A stretch of DNA of 15,272 nucleotides from Ignavibacteriaceae bacterium (GTDB lineage Bacteria > Bacteroidota > Ignavibacteria > Ignavibacteriales > Ignavibacteriaceae). The position numbers and the translations under genes are program-made. The notes beneath the pieces were generated by a model. That model did not search any database and was not told the origin of the DNA. It saw nothing but the letters and a program-made list of their open reading frames with translations. Shown here in pieces: positions 6,681 through 14,462 of this stretch (its first letter is position 1; every line of letters begins with the position of its first letter). The stretch spans positions 1 through 15,272 of the forward strand of contig JAIOIM010000493.1 in NCBI GenBank assembly GCA_019912505.1, written 5' to 3'.

Positions 6681-7139
6681 TTAACTGCGCCCGGTATGTC
6701 CGAAACCGCCGCTGCCACGTTTGCTGTCTTTAAGTTCTTTAACTTCTTCAATTTGCGCCTGGTAAACTTTTGAAAGAACAAGCTGGGCAATTCTTTCCCC
6801 TCTTTTTATAAAAAATTCTTGTTCTCCAAAATTCATCAAAATAATTTTTATTTCGCCCCGGTAATCTGAATCGATTGTGCCGGGAGAGTTCAAAATGCCA
6901 ATTGAGTGCTTTGCTGCAAGTCCGCTTCTTGGGCGCACCTGTATTTCATAACCTGCCGGAATTTCAACTGAAAGATCCGTCGGCACCAATAAAACTTTGC
7001 CTTGCTCTAATATAATATCATTTTTTACAGCTGCTCTAATATCCATCCCTGCGCTTCCGGCTGTTGCGTAACCGTGTAGTTCTAAATCTTCAAAATCGCC
7101 GCTTAGTCTTTTAAACTTTAATTCAATTTTTTCAGTCAC
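6681..7139 (-). CDS. dut: dUTP diphosphatase (dUTPase)
   Basis: The enzyme hydrolyses dUTP to dUMP and pyrophosphate, keeping uracil out of DNA and supplying dUMP for thymidylate synthesis; the family works as a trimer in the cytoplasm. At 152 aa it has the usual length. All five family motifs are visible: AGMDIRA (30-36), RPRSGLA (69-75), GTIDSDYRGEI (87-97, with the catalytic aspartate expected at Asp90), RIAQLV (116-121) and the C-terminal P-loop-like RGSGGFGHTG (141-150). The start is a GTG one base after the stop of the flippase gene, with a GGAGAAG Shine-Dalgarno inside the flippase's last codons, which points to translational coupling. It lies upstream of dnaE, a natural pairing for replication fidelity. 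Confidence 0.97.
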   Translation of the reverse strand: MTEKIELKFKRLSGDFEDLELHGYATAGSAGMDIRAAVKNDIILEQGKVLLVPTDLSVEIPAGYEIQVRPRSGLAAKHSIGILNSPGTIDSDYRGEIKIILMNFGEQEFFIKRGERIAQLVLSKVYQAQIEEVKELKDSKRGSGGFGHTGRS

Positions 7140-7140
7140 T

Positions 7141-8595
7141 TCATCTTCTCCGTGCCAATTTTTGTTTTATAAAATTAATTTCATCTTTGTCTATTATAAA
7201 AATCAAAAGCCCGATTATAAATGCTAAAAATAAAACCGCTCTATAATAGATAGGAATAGTGAAATTACCGAATGAATAAAAAATAGCCCCAGTAATCGCA
7301 ATCAACAAAAACATTTTTATAATTTTTCCAATTTCATACTCTATTCTGTAAAACTTTTGTGTTACAATATATAAGCCGCCCGACATTACGATGTAGCTTA
7401 TTAAAGTTGCAAATGCTGCCCCAAGTATGCCGAACGGAGGGATTAGTAATAAATTAAAAACCACATTGGCAAAAGCGGCAATAGTTGTAACAATAGGGGC
7501 GTAGATGCTTTTTTCTTTTATATAAATACCGGCGTTAAATATTACATAAAACCCGTTAAACAAATAAGCAAGTAAAACAATCGGCACAATAAAAGTTCCG
7601 CCCCAATAATTGGGACCAATTATCGTTCTGCCGAAAATTTTCCACTGTACAAAATCACTTATAAACAGGGAGAGCCCTATTAAAATTACGCTGCCTACAA
7701 GCGTAAAATATGTAAGCACTTTGGAGAACATTTCTTTTGCGTTTTTTTCTTTTGCATTTTGAAGAAAAAAGGGCTGCCATGCAAATTGAAACATATTTAC
7801 AAACAACATCATAAAAATGCCGAGTTTATAATTAGCTTGATAAACCCCGAGAGCTGCAAGTCCCTGCAAATGTTCCATTATCGGTCTATCGATTACCTGG
7901 ATAAGCATAAGCGAAAAACCGGCAGGCAAATAAGGCAAACCGAATTTTAGAAGGCGCTGGAATAATTCTTTTTTTAGCGAAAATTTTAGTTCAGCCAAAA
8001 TATCGGGAAGAAGCAGAATAAGCGCAGCCAGCGATGCCGCAGCATTACTTATAAAAACAGCCTCAATTCCCATCTTCAATTTAAGCACTAAGAAAACCGT
8101 TAGACACACGTTTATTAAAATACTTATTATCTTAAACGCAGCAAACTTCTTCGCTTTTCTTTCCAACCTTAACTTTATAAAAGGAACGACTGTGTTGGCA
8201 TCTAAAAACAAAATCAGAATTGAAAATAACATCAGGTAATGATAATTGCCGGGAACTGCGAGCAGATTATTTAGCGGGACACTTGCGGCGTAGATGGTAA
8301 CAGAAAGCAGCAGTGAAGTAAGAAAGATGGAAATAAACGGTGTAGAAAAATTATCTTTTTTGTCGCCTATTTCTTGAGTAGAAGCAAACTTTAAATAAGC
8401 CGAATCCATCCCGTAGATATAAACAATATTCATTATACCGATGAAAGCATAAATATTTGTAATAACGCCGTACTGCTCGGGCAGAAATATGTTTGTATAA
8501 AAAGGCACTAACAAAAAATTTATAAACCGCCCTACCATTGTGCTTATACCGTATATGGCGGTATCTTTTGTCAGTTCTTTTAATTTATCAAACAT
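7141..8595 (-). CDS. Wzx-type lipid-linked polysaccharide flippase (MOP/MATE superfamily)
   Basis: This 484-aa protein is almost wholly hydrophobic, with about 12-14 predicted membrane helices. It matches the polysaccharide biosynthesis/O-antigen flippase family in length and layout: an amphipathic N-terminus (KLKELTKDTAIYGISTMVGRFINFLLVPFYT, residues 4-34), a conserved YG.DSA.LKF region (61-70), a central FGLPYLPAG loop (218-226), and NLLLIPPFGILGAA at 381-394. Such proteins move undecaprenyl-diphosphate-linked glycans from the cytoplasmic to the periplasmic face of the inner membrane. It starts with ATG 9 nt after the nadC remnant and ends 1 nt before dut. Its partner genes are probably the PGT and GT2 genes upstream in the same cluster. 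The glycan is unknown. Other MOP exporters cannot be fully excluded. Confidence 0.88.
   Translation of the reverse strand: MFDKLKELTKDTAIYGISTMVGRFINFLLVPFYTNIFLPEQYGVITNIYAFIGIMNIVYIYGMDSAYLKFASTQEIGDKKDNFSTPFISIFLTSLLLSVTIYAASVPLNNLLAVPGNYHYLMLFSILILFLDANTVVPFIKLRLERKAKKFAAFKIISILINVCLTVFLVLKLKMGIEAVFISNAAASLAALILLLPDILAELKFSLKKELFQRLLKFGLPYLPAGFSLMLIQVIDRPIMEHLQGLAALGVYQANYKLGIFMMLFVNMFQFAWQPFFLQNAKEKNAKEMFSKVLTYFTLVGSVILIGLSLFISDFVQWKIFGRTIIGPNYWGGTFIVPIVLLAYLFNGFYVIFNAGIYIKEKSIYAPIVTTIAAFANVVFNLLLIPPFGILGAAFATLISYIVMSGGLYIVTQKFYRIEYEIGKIIKMFLLIAITGAIFYSFGNFTIPIYYRAVLFLAFIIGLLIFIIDKDEINFIKQKLARRR
7145..7151 (-). promoter_or_regulatory. Ribosome binding site of dut
   Basis: GGAGAAG on the - strand overlaps the last codons of the flippase gene; GGAG ends 8 nt before the GTG start at 7139. 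It is one of the few clear Shine-Dalgarno sequences in this window and supports the GTG start. Confidence 0.5.
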
Positions 8596-8604
8596 AAAAT
8601 AAAA

Positions 8605-8823
8605 TTAAATAATAGCGTTTATTTTTAAAGAGATGTCGAGCGCATTTACACTATGCCTTAGTGCACCGACCGAAATATAATCAACTCCTGTTTCGGCAAT
8701 TGACTCAATGGTATCTAGGTTATTTTTGTACACTTCAAATTGAAGCTGGCTGTAAAAATATTTAACTTCGGCTGAAGCAACCTCAAGGGCGTTAATTATT
8801 ATTTTATCTAATTCGTTCAGCAT
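8605..8823 (-). pseudogene. nadC: C-terminal remnant of nicotinate-nucleotide pyrophosphorylase (NadC)
   Basis: The 72 codons encode only the last quarter of NadC, the quinolinate phosphoribosyltransferase of NAD synthesis, normally about 280 residues. IESIAETGVDYISVGAL (39-55) and NALDISLKI (60-68) are near-perfect matches to the family C-terminus as I know it. The fragment begins where the family has an MLDN motif (here MLNE). The region expected to read EVSGGxN reads FEVYKNN (29-35), so the phosphate-binding Gly-Gly is gone, and the usual ALTHS is ALRHS. The same frame upstream meets a stop at 8845-8847, inside the thioesterase gene, so the missing 200 residues are not hidden in a frameshift nearby. 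The ATG sits 4 nt after the thioesterase stop. It may be a decaying in-place relic or a retained small protein; the first is likelier. Confidence 0.72.
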
Positions 8824-8827
8824 AATT

Positions 8828-9238
8828 TTATTTGTAAAATGGTTTCAAAGCATCAACAAACTCCTGCGGCGGACGAATAGCTTTTTTATCTTCGCCCCTC
8901 ATAAAAACGTGCAAGGTGTAACCTTCGGCTATAAAACGTCCCGTTTCTTTTTCGGTAATTTCATAATCAATTTTTACTTTTAGCGTGGGCATCTCTTTTA
9001 CAAAAGCGTGTATTACTAAAACTTCATCATACCTGGCGTAATTTTTATACTTTGCATACGATTCTAAAACAGGAAGCTGCCACCCTTTGTTTTCAAACTG
9101 GCTATACGGGAATCCATGAGCGCGCATCATTTCGGAACGACCTACTTCAAAATACTCAAAATACTTTCCGTTATACACAAACTGCATTTTGTCAGTATCA
9201 GCATAACGCACCCTAATTTCTGTTTTATTACTAAGCAT
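8828..9238 (-). CDS. Acyl-CoA thioesterase, YbgC/4-hydroxybenzoyl-CoA thioesterase family
   Basis: This 136-aa single-domain hotdog protein has the usual family length. The signature RVRYADTDKMQFVYNGKYFEYFEVGR starts at residue 9; the aspartate of the DTD motif at position 16 aligns with the catalytic aspartate of the family. The family consensus has Gly where this protein has Gln19 (MQFVYNG instead of MGVVYHA), a variant rather than a clear defect. Members hydrolyse acyl-CoA thioesters in the cytoplasm; some belong to the Tol-Pal cluster, but no tol gene is seen here. Lying directly downstream of accA (83-nt gap), a role in fatty-acid or CoA metabolism is plausible. The ATG start fits the family N-terminus. 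Substrate unknown. Confidence 0.88.
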   Translation of the reverse strand: MLSNKTEIRVRYADTDKMQFVYNGKYFEYFEVGRSEMMRAHGFPYSQFENKGWQLPVLESYAKYKNYARYDEVLVIHAFVKEMPTLKVKIDYEITEKETGRFIAEGYTLHVFMRGEDKKAIRPPQEFVDALKPFYK

Positions 9239-9321
9239 AGTATTTAAAATTTATATGAAAAACGAAATCAAATTTATAAAAAAGGAAGGTTAATAATGAG
9301 CTTAAAAAAGAATGTAGTAAA

Positions 9322-10272
9322 TTATTCTTCAAATTCACCCATTCGTCCAAATTTTTCAATCCGCTGGTCGATTAATTTTTCAGGTTTTATTTTTATCAAA
9401 AAGGTAAGTTCTTCAAGAATAGCCGTTTTTAATGATTGAGCAGCCTCTTTTATATTTTTATGTGCGCCGCCGAGAGGTTCAGGTATAATACGGTCGATAA
9501 GTTTTTGCTCGAGTAAATCGGGTGCGGTAAGTTTTAACGCTTCTGCGGCTTGTTCTTTATAGTCCCAACTGCGCCATAAAATGCTTGAACAAGATTCCGG
9601 GCTGATTACAGAGTACCAACAGTTTTCAAGCATTAAAATTCTATCGCCCACACCAAGACCCAATGCGCCGCCGCTTGCGCCTTCGCCAATTATAACAACA
9701 ACAATAGGCACGCGAAGTTTTGCCATTTCAAAAAGGTTGCGCGCTATTGCTTCTGCCTGCCCGCGTTCTTCTGCTTCGAGACCGGGAAATGCGCCGGGGG
9801 TATCGATTAGAGTTATGACCGGTTTGTTAAATTTTTCGGCAAGTTTCATAAGGCGCAAAGCTTTCCGGTAACCTTCCGGGTTAGCCATTCCAAAGTTGCG
9901 GTAAACATTCGATTTTGTATCGCGTCCTTTTTGATGACCGATAATCATAACTTTCTGGTCATCAATTTGGGCAAAACCACCGATGATGGCTTTATCATCT
10001 TTTACCTGGCGGTCGCCATGAAGTTCGATAAAGTTATTCGTCATCTCGTAAATATAGTCGAGCGTGTATGGTCTGTCCGGATGCCGTGCAAGCTGGACGC
10101 GCTGCCATCTTGTTAGTCCTTTGTATAATTCTTCTTTCAACAATCTAACCTTCTTCTCAATAGTACCAATTTCATTTCTAATATCCATACCGCCGGAGAA
10201 TTGGCGCATCTCATTTAATTTTGCTTCAAGTTCTGCGATAGGTTTTTCAAAGTCTAATGTTGTTTTTGCCAT
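9322..10272 (-). CDS. accA: Acetyl-CoA carboxylase carboxyltransferase subunit alpha
   Basis: AccA and AccD together transfer CO2 from carboxybiotin to acetyl-CoA, making malonyl-CoA for fatty-acid synthesis. The 316-aa length is typical. The N-terminal coiled segment (LDFEKPIAELEAKL, 6-20) is followed by LARHPDRPYTLDYI (61-74), FIELHGDR (81-88), the crotonase-type core with IGHQKGRD (111-118), TPGAFPGLEAEERGQ (158-172) and the glycine-rich oxyanion loop GEGASGGALGLG (196-207), then SVISPESCSSILW (221-233). The ATG is 2 nt beyond the stop of the GT2-PGT fusion gene, so it is probably translated from the same mRNA. No accD is in the window. Confidence 0.97.
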   Translation of the reverse strand: MAKTTLDFEKPIAELEAKLNEMRQFSGGMDIRNEIGTIEKKVRLLKEELYKGLTRWQRVQLARHPDRPYTLDYIYEMTNNFIELHGDRQVKDDKAIIGGFAQIDDQKVMIIGHQKGRDTKSNVYRNFGMANPEGYRKALRLMKLAEKFNKPVITLIDTPGAFPGLEAEERGQAEAIARNLFEMAKLRVPIVVVIIGEGASGGALGLGVGDRILMLENCWYSVISPESCSSILWRSWDYKEQAAEALKLTAPDLLEQKLIDRIIPEPLGGAHKNIKEAAQSLKTAILEELTFLIKIKPEKLIDQRIEKFGRMGEFEE

Positions 10273-10274
10273 AA

Positions 10275-12257
10275 CTATTTTTTACTGTTCCACATTTTAT
10301 TCAGAGTCTTCCCCAATATTTCAAGGTCAAGCCAAACATTTTGATTTTTAGCATAATAAACATTGAGCTTGCCGCTGCTGTTTTCGCTTTCATCAATATA
10401 CCATAACCCTGTTAAGCCTTTTTTGCCGAGGTACAACTCCCCGCCGATGTTATCTTCTTTAGTGCCGACAAAACTTATTTTGCCCGATAAAACTTTCGGA
10501 ACTCCAAGAACAAATTTCTTAAACTCCGAACGGCTGCCGCTTATAACGGCAGTTAAATATATGAAAGGATAAATGAATATCAAAACCAATAGGGCGAGGG
10601 AAAAATCGAAAACTGATTTGAAAAATTTAAACACCGGATCGGAGATGTTATATTTTATACCAATGAGAGGAATGTCATCTAATATAGAGACGGAAGTTTT
10701 GCCCACTAAAAAGTCTAAGCTGCTGCCCGTTAATTTGAATTCAACATTTTCGTCATGCGAGGAGGAAACGATATTCATCATTTGGTTGTAAGTTAATTCT
10801 TCGGATGAAAAAATTACTTCGTTTACTTTTTTTTCTTTTATAATTTTTTTGATGTTTTCAATACTGCCGAGTATTTCAAAGCAGCCAATTTTTGTCCCTA
10901 TATCTTTATGGGTAAAACTTATTAATCCGATTACATTATAAATATCTGATTTTCTCGAATTCAGTTTTTCCGCAAGTGTTAAAGCCGGATGATTAATACC
11001 TACAATAAGCGCTCGTTTTTGAATATAGTCCCGTTCGCTAACCCCTACTTTAAATACTAACTTTAAAATAACGCGCCAAAAGGTAAGTGCAAATAATAGA
11101 ATTGCGTATGTAATAATTACAACCGCACGGCTGTACGCAAATTGTTTAAAGAAAAATGTGAGTGATGAAATAAAAAAGAAACTTAATACTATCGCGCCGA
11201 AGCTCCGTAGGATTGAAAGAGAATTGCGTTTGTAAACACCGGTTAAACCGGCAATGGCAATATGTATTAAAGCAGGTATAGTATATAAAACCGGCGCGTG
11301 ATACTGCGCGAAGCCTGCCCATGTGGTTATACTTTTATAAAATTTGGCGGCTGCAAAAAGGCTGATCCCGAAAAAAACAAAATCGAAAATTATCGAAGAT
11401 ATTATCAACTTTCGTTTTCCCCAGAACGCAAAAAACTCGCGCACGCCGATTGCTGCACGCAAGATAAACTCAACCAAAAAAGAAGATGAGAGATGTTTTT
11501 TTACAAAAAGATGCATCGCGCTGTAAAAAATTTTTGTTTCGTCAAGGCTGCTTCTTTTTGTGCTTTCCCCTTTATAATGAATTATCTGAGTTGTGTGAAC
11601 ATAATATACTTTGCTGCCCGATTTTTGTATGCGGTAACATAGGTCGAGGTCTTCGCCATACATAAAAAACTGCTCATCAAGCCCGCCGACGTTTTCATAA
11701 ACTTCCCGAGTAAACATCATAAACGAGCCGGAGATAGCGTCTACTTCATAAGTTTGGTTTTCATCAAGGTATGAAAGATTGTATCGGGCAAATAATTTAC
11801 TCTTGGGAAATAGTGAGCTAAGACCGGTTACTTTTGTAAATGAAGTCCACGGACCCGGAAAACTACGGCGGCAGGCAAGTTGGAGCGTGCCATCGGGGTT
11901 TAATATTTTACAGCCTGCAAGTCCTGCATCTAAGTGAGTTTCAAAAAACTCAATCATTTTTGTAAAAGTATCTTCCCTAACTAATGTATCTGGATTAATG
12001 AGTAAAAGATATTTACCGCTTGCGGCTTTAAGCCCTATATTATTTGCTTTGCTGAATCCAAGGTTTTTATCGTTTGCAAAAAGTTTTACGTGCGGAAATT
12101 TTTCGCGTATAAATTCTACGCTGCCGTCATCAGAGGCGTTATCTACTACAATAACTTCGGTTGAAATTGATTGTGCGGCTTTATTTATTGAATGAAGAAG
12201 ATTCTGGAGAAACTCTTTTACATTATAGTTTACTATAATTATAGATATATCCAACAC
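10275..12257 (-). CDS. Fusion of GT2 glycosyltransferase with a degenerate polyprenyl glycosylphosphotransferase
   Basis: This 660-aa protein has two parts. Residues 1-275 are a rhamnosyl-type GT2: SIIIVNYNV (5-13), VVDNASDDGS (37-46), LLINPDT (85-91), SGSFMMFTR (176-184) and MYGEDLDLCYRI (199-210), so this half looks active. Four membrane helices follow (about 285-400), then a Rossmann-like domain starting ALIVGINHP (416-424), as in WbaP-type PGTs. The end (about 542-655) keeps the membrane helix (FKSVFDFSLALLVLIF), SGKISFVG, KGLTGLW and VWLDLEILGKTL of a PGT. It lacks the roughly 60 residues with GPVFFxQER, KFRSM and the catalytic Asp-Glu, and is therefore probably dead as a PGT. The start is GTG, giving the expected N-terminus LDISIIIVNYN; the next codon TTG is an alternative, with AGGTGG just upstream. 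It lies 9 nt after the preceding gene. Confidence 0.88.
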   Translation of the reverse strand: MLDISIIIVNYNVKEFLQNLLHSINKAAQSISTEVIVVDNASDDGSVEFIREKFPHVKLFANDKNLGFSKANNIGLKAASGKYLLLINPDTLVREDTFTKMIEFFETHLDAGLAGCKILNPDGTLQLACRRSFPGPWTSFTKVTGLSSLFPKSKLFARYNLSYLDENQTYEVDAISGSFMMFTREVYENVGGLDEQFFMYGEDLDLCYRIQKSGSKVYYVHTTQIIHYKGESTKRSSLDETKIFYSAMHLFVKKHLSSSFLVEFILRAAIGVREFFAFWGKRKLIISSIIFDFVFFGISLFAAAKFYKSITTWAGFAQYHAPVLYTIPALIHIAIAGLTGVYKRNSLSILRSFGAIVLSFFFISSLTFFFKQFAYSRAVVIITYAILLFALTFWRVILKLVFKVGVSERDYIQKRALIVGINHPALTLAEKLNSRKSDIYNVIGLISFTHKDIGTKIGCFEILGSIENIKKIIKEKKVNEVIFSSEELTYNQMMNIVSSSHDENVEFKLTGSSLDFLVGKTSVSILDDIPLIGIKYNISDPVFKFFKSVFDFSLALLVLIFIYPFIYLTAVISGSRSEFKKFVLGVPKVLSGKISFVGTKEDNIGGELYLGKKGLTGLWYIDESENSSGKLNVYYAKNQNVWLDLEILGKTLNKMWNSKK

Positions 12258-12266
12258 GCCACCTGA

Positions 12267-12986
12267 TTAAAGTAATCCAACGAAACTTCTTAACCTTAAT
12301 TTCCAAACCATAAATACTGCTTCGCGTACAATTTTTTTTGACATCTTTGAAGTGCCGGTAACACGATCCATAAAGATGATTGGGATTTCTGTTATTCTAA
12401 AACCCTTTTTATAAGCTTTAAAAGTCATTTCAATTTGAAAGGCGTAACCGTTGGATTTTATCTTGTCTAAATTTATAGCTTCCAGCACCGAACGCCTAAA
12501 ACATTTGAAACCGCCTGTAGCATCGTGAACAGGCAGCCCGGTAATTACACGGGTATAAATATTAGCAAAGTAACTAAGCAGCAAACGTTTCATTGGCCAG
12601 TTGATTACGTTTACTCCATTTTTGTAACGGCTGCCGAGAACCAAATCGTAGTTTTGTATAGCTTTTAAAAAATTTACTATTTCTTTGGGGTCATGTGAAA
12701 AATCGGCATCCATTTCAAAAATAAAATCGTATCGATGTTCCAGAGCATACTTAAAGCCTGCAATATAAGCAGTACCGAGCCCCATTTTTTTTGCGCGCCG
12801 TAAAACATGCACTCTATCGTTAGTTTTACTCAACTCTTCTACATAATCGCCTGTGCCGTCAGGTGAGTTATCGTCAACCACAAGAATTTCGATATTTTCA
12901 TCCTTTGAGAGAACTTCCGGGATGAGTTTTGTAATATTCTTCAACTCATTATATGTCGGTATAATTATTAGTGCACGTTCGGTCAT
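12267..12986 (-). CDS. Polyprenol-phosphate mannose synthase-like GT2 glycosyltransferase
   Basis: This 239-aa soluble GT-A enzyme matches dolichol/polyprenol-phosphate mannosyltransferases (DPM1 type), which move a sugar from a nucleotide donor to a polyprenyl phosphate at the cytoplasmic face of the membrane. Visible motifs are IPTYNE (9-14), VVDDNSPDGTG (36-46), the metal-binding MDADFSHDP (92-100), GSRY (118-121), DATGGFKCFRR (155-165), GYAFQIEM (180-187) and the basic tail VTGTSKMSKKIVREA (209-223). There is no C-terminal membrane domain, so it is the single-domain form. It begins with ATG 66 nt after the PGT gene. The lipid-linked sugar could feed periplasmic glycan modification or protein glycosylation; the sugar itself cannot be read from sequence. 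Confidence 0.92.
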   Translation of the reverse strand: MTERALIIIPTYNELKNITKLIPEVLSKDENIEILVVDDNSPDGTGDYVEELSKTNDRVHVLRRAKKMGLGTAYIAGFKYALEHRYDFIFEMDADFSHDPKEIVNFLKAIQNYDLVLGSRYKNGVNVINWPMKRLLLSYFANIYTRVITGLPVHDATGGFKCFRRSVLEAINLDKIKSNGYAFQIEMTFKAYKKGFRITEIPIIFMDRVTGTSKMSKKIVREAVFMVWKLRLRSFVGLL

Positions 12987-13052
12987 AATAATAAAAAATT
13001 GTGGTTAATATAAAATGTTGGAAATACTTTATTAAAGCCTACAAAAATATAA

Positions 13053-14462
13053 CTAATTATAATGTCCTTTTCCAAAAAGTACAACAAAAATAGTTCTGAA
13101 AATTATTTTGAAATCCATTCTAAGCGACATGTTTTCGATATAAAACAGATCGTACCTTAGTTTTATTTTTACATCTTCAATAGTTTCGTCGTATTTATGT
13201 TTTACCTGCGCCCAGCCTGTAACCCCGGGTCTAACTTTTAATCTTCTTTTATAATATGGAATTTCCCCGGCAAGTTTTTCAACAAAGAACGGGCGTTCCG
13301 GGCGGGGACCCACAAGGCTCATTTCACCCTTTAAAACATTTATCATTTGCGGAATTTCATCGATGCGTACTTTTCGTATAAACTTGCCAACTTTTGTAAT
13401 ACGAGGGTCATCTTTTTGCGACCATACAGGACCCGTCAATTTTTCGGCATCATGCCTCATCGATCGGAATTTTAACATCTTAAAAAGCGAGCCGTTTTGT
13501 CCGCATCTTTCCTGAGAAAAAAAGACGGGACCTTTACTCTCTGATTTAATTGCTATGGCAGTAAAAAACCAGAGAGGAAATGAAAGTATGAGTATTATTG
13601 TTGATACGAGAATGTCCATTAACCGCTTTAATTTTTTCTCCCATTCAGGCATCAGTTCCGGCATAATATCTATAAGAGGAATCCCATAAAGCTGCATTGT
13701 TCGGGCTTGCCCGCTTAATATTTCATAAAGATCAGGAACTATTTTTAACCCGATGCTTTTGGGTTCGCATCTTGCAAGCAGTTCAACTAACACTTCGTGG
13801 TTTTCTTTTTCAAGTGCAATAATTACTTCTTTTATATTATTCTCATCAATGATGGAAGATATATTACTAAAATGCCCTATTACTTTTTTGTTTTTATACA
13901 TTTTAGAAATGTCATCTTCAACAAGAGAAACATAACCAGAAACATCAAGCCCAAGAGCCGGATGTTCAATCAGTTCGTTGTGAACTTCAAATGCTTTTGG
14001 ATTAAAGCCGACAATAATAGCGTTGCGCCTGCCGTAGCCTTTTATTAATAGATTACGTTGAAGGCTGCGAATAAATATTCTTCCAAAGCCAACAAATGCA
14101 AGGAAAAGTCCCCAATAAATAAAGAGCAAAATACGGGTTGAAGATGCAACATTGTGTGCATAATCGTCTACAAAAATTAAAAAGAAGAGGATAAAAACTC
14201 CCACGAAGGAAGCTTTGAACAAAGTAGATAATTCATCAAATCTTGATGCGGCAAACCAGGTGCGGTACATGCCGACGAAGGTAAAAATGAGAAGCCAATA
14301 AAAATAAACCACAAGCATAGGAATAATAAACTCGGGAACAACAAGCAGTTCAAAAAGTCCGGTTTGCACACGGAAGTAAAAGAAGACAATCCACGCAAGG
14401 TTTATTGCAAGAAAGTCCGTGAGTAGAATAATTATTTTTTCTGAAGTTTTTGTAATTATCAT
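13053..14462 (-). CDS. Polyprenyl glycosylphosphotransferase (WbaP/WcaJ-type initiating enzyme)
   Basis: The enzyme transfers a sugar-1-phosphate from a nucleotide sugar to undecaprenyl phosphate, the first committed step of a surface glycan. Counted from the upstream TTG (14480; 475 aa), four N-terminal membrane helices (about 15-137) lead to a Rossmann-like domain (NAIIVGFNP, 153-161). A membrane-entering helix (286-312) follows, then the catalytic domain: GPVFFSQERCGQNG (317-330), KMLKFRSMRHDAE (334-346), the catalytic pair in RIDEIPQ (Asp374-Glu375), MSLVGPRPERP (387-397) and RPGVTGWAQV (417-426). I prefer the ATG at 14460-14462 (codon 7 of that numbering), which forms an ATGA overlap with the preceding stop, giving 469 aa. 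It is complete and probably active, in contrast to the fused copy at 10275-12257. Confidence 0.95.
   Translation of the reverse strand: MIITKTSEKIIILLTDFLAINLAWIVFFYFRVQTGLFELLVVPEFIIPMLVVYFYWLLIFTFVGMYRTWFAASRFDELSTLFKASFVGVFILFFLIFVDDYAHNVASSTRILLFIYWGLFLAFVGFGRIFIRSLQRNLLIKGYGRRNAIIVGFNPKAFEVHNELIEHPALGLDVSGYVSLVEDDISKMYKNKKVIGHFSNISSIIDENNIKEVIIALEKENHEVLVELLARCEPKSIGLKIVPDLYEILSGQARTMQLYGIPLIDIMPELMPEWEKKLKRLMDILVSTIILILSFPLWFFTAIAIKSESKGPVFFSQERCGQNGSLFKMLKFRSMRHDAEKLTGPVWSQKDDPRITKVGKFIRKVRIDEIPQMINVLKGEMSLVGPRPERPFFVEKLAGEIPYYKRRLKVRPGVTGWAQVKHKYDETIEDVKIKLRYDLFYIENMSLRMDFKIIFRTIFVVLFGKGHYN

Noticed and set aside
8824..9238. Frameshifted N-terminal part of NadC upstream of the remnant
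   Set aside because: The remnant's frame hits a stop at 8845-8847 and the sequence upstream encodes a complete thioesterase, so the missing part is truly absent here.
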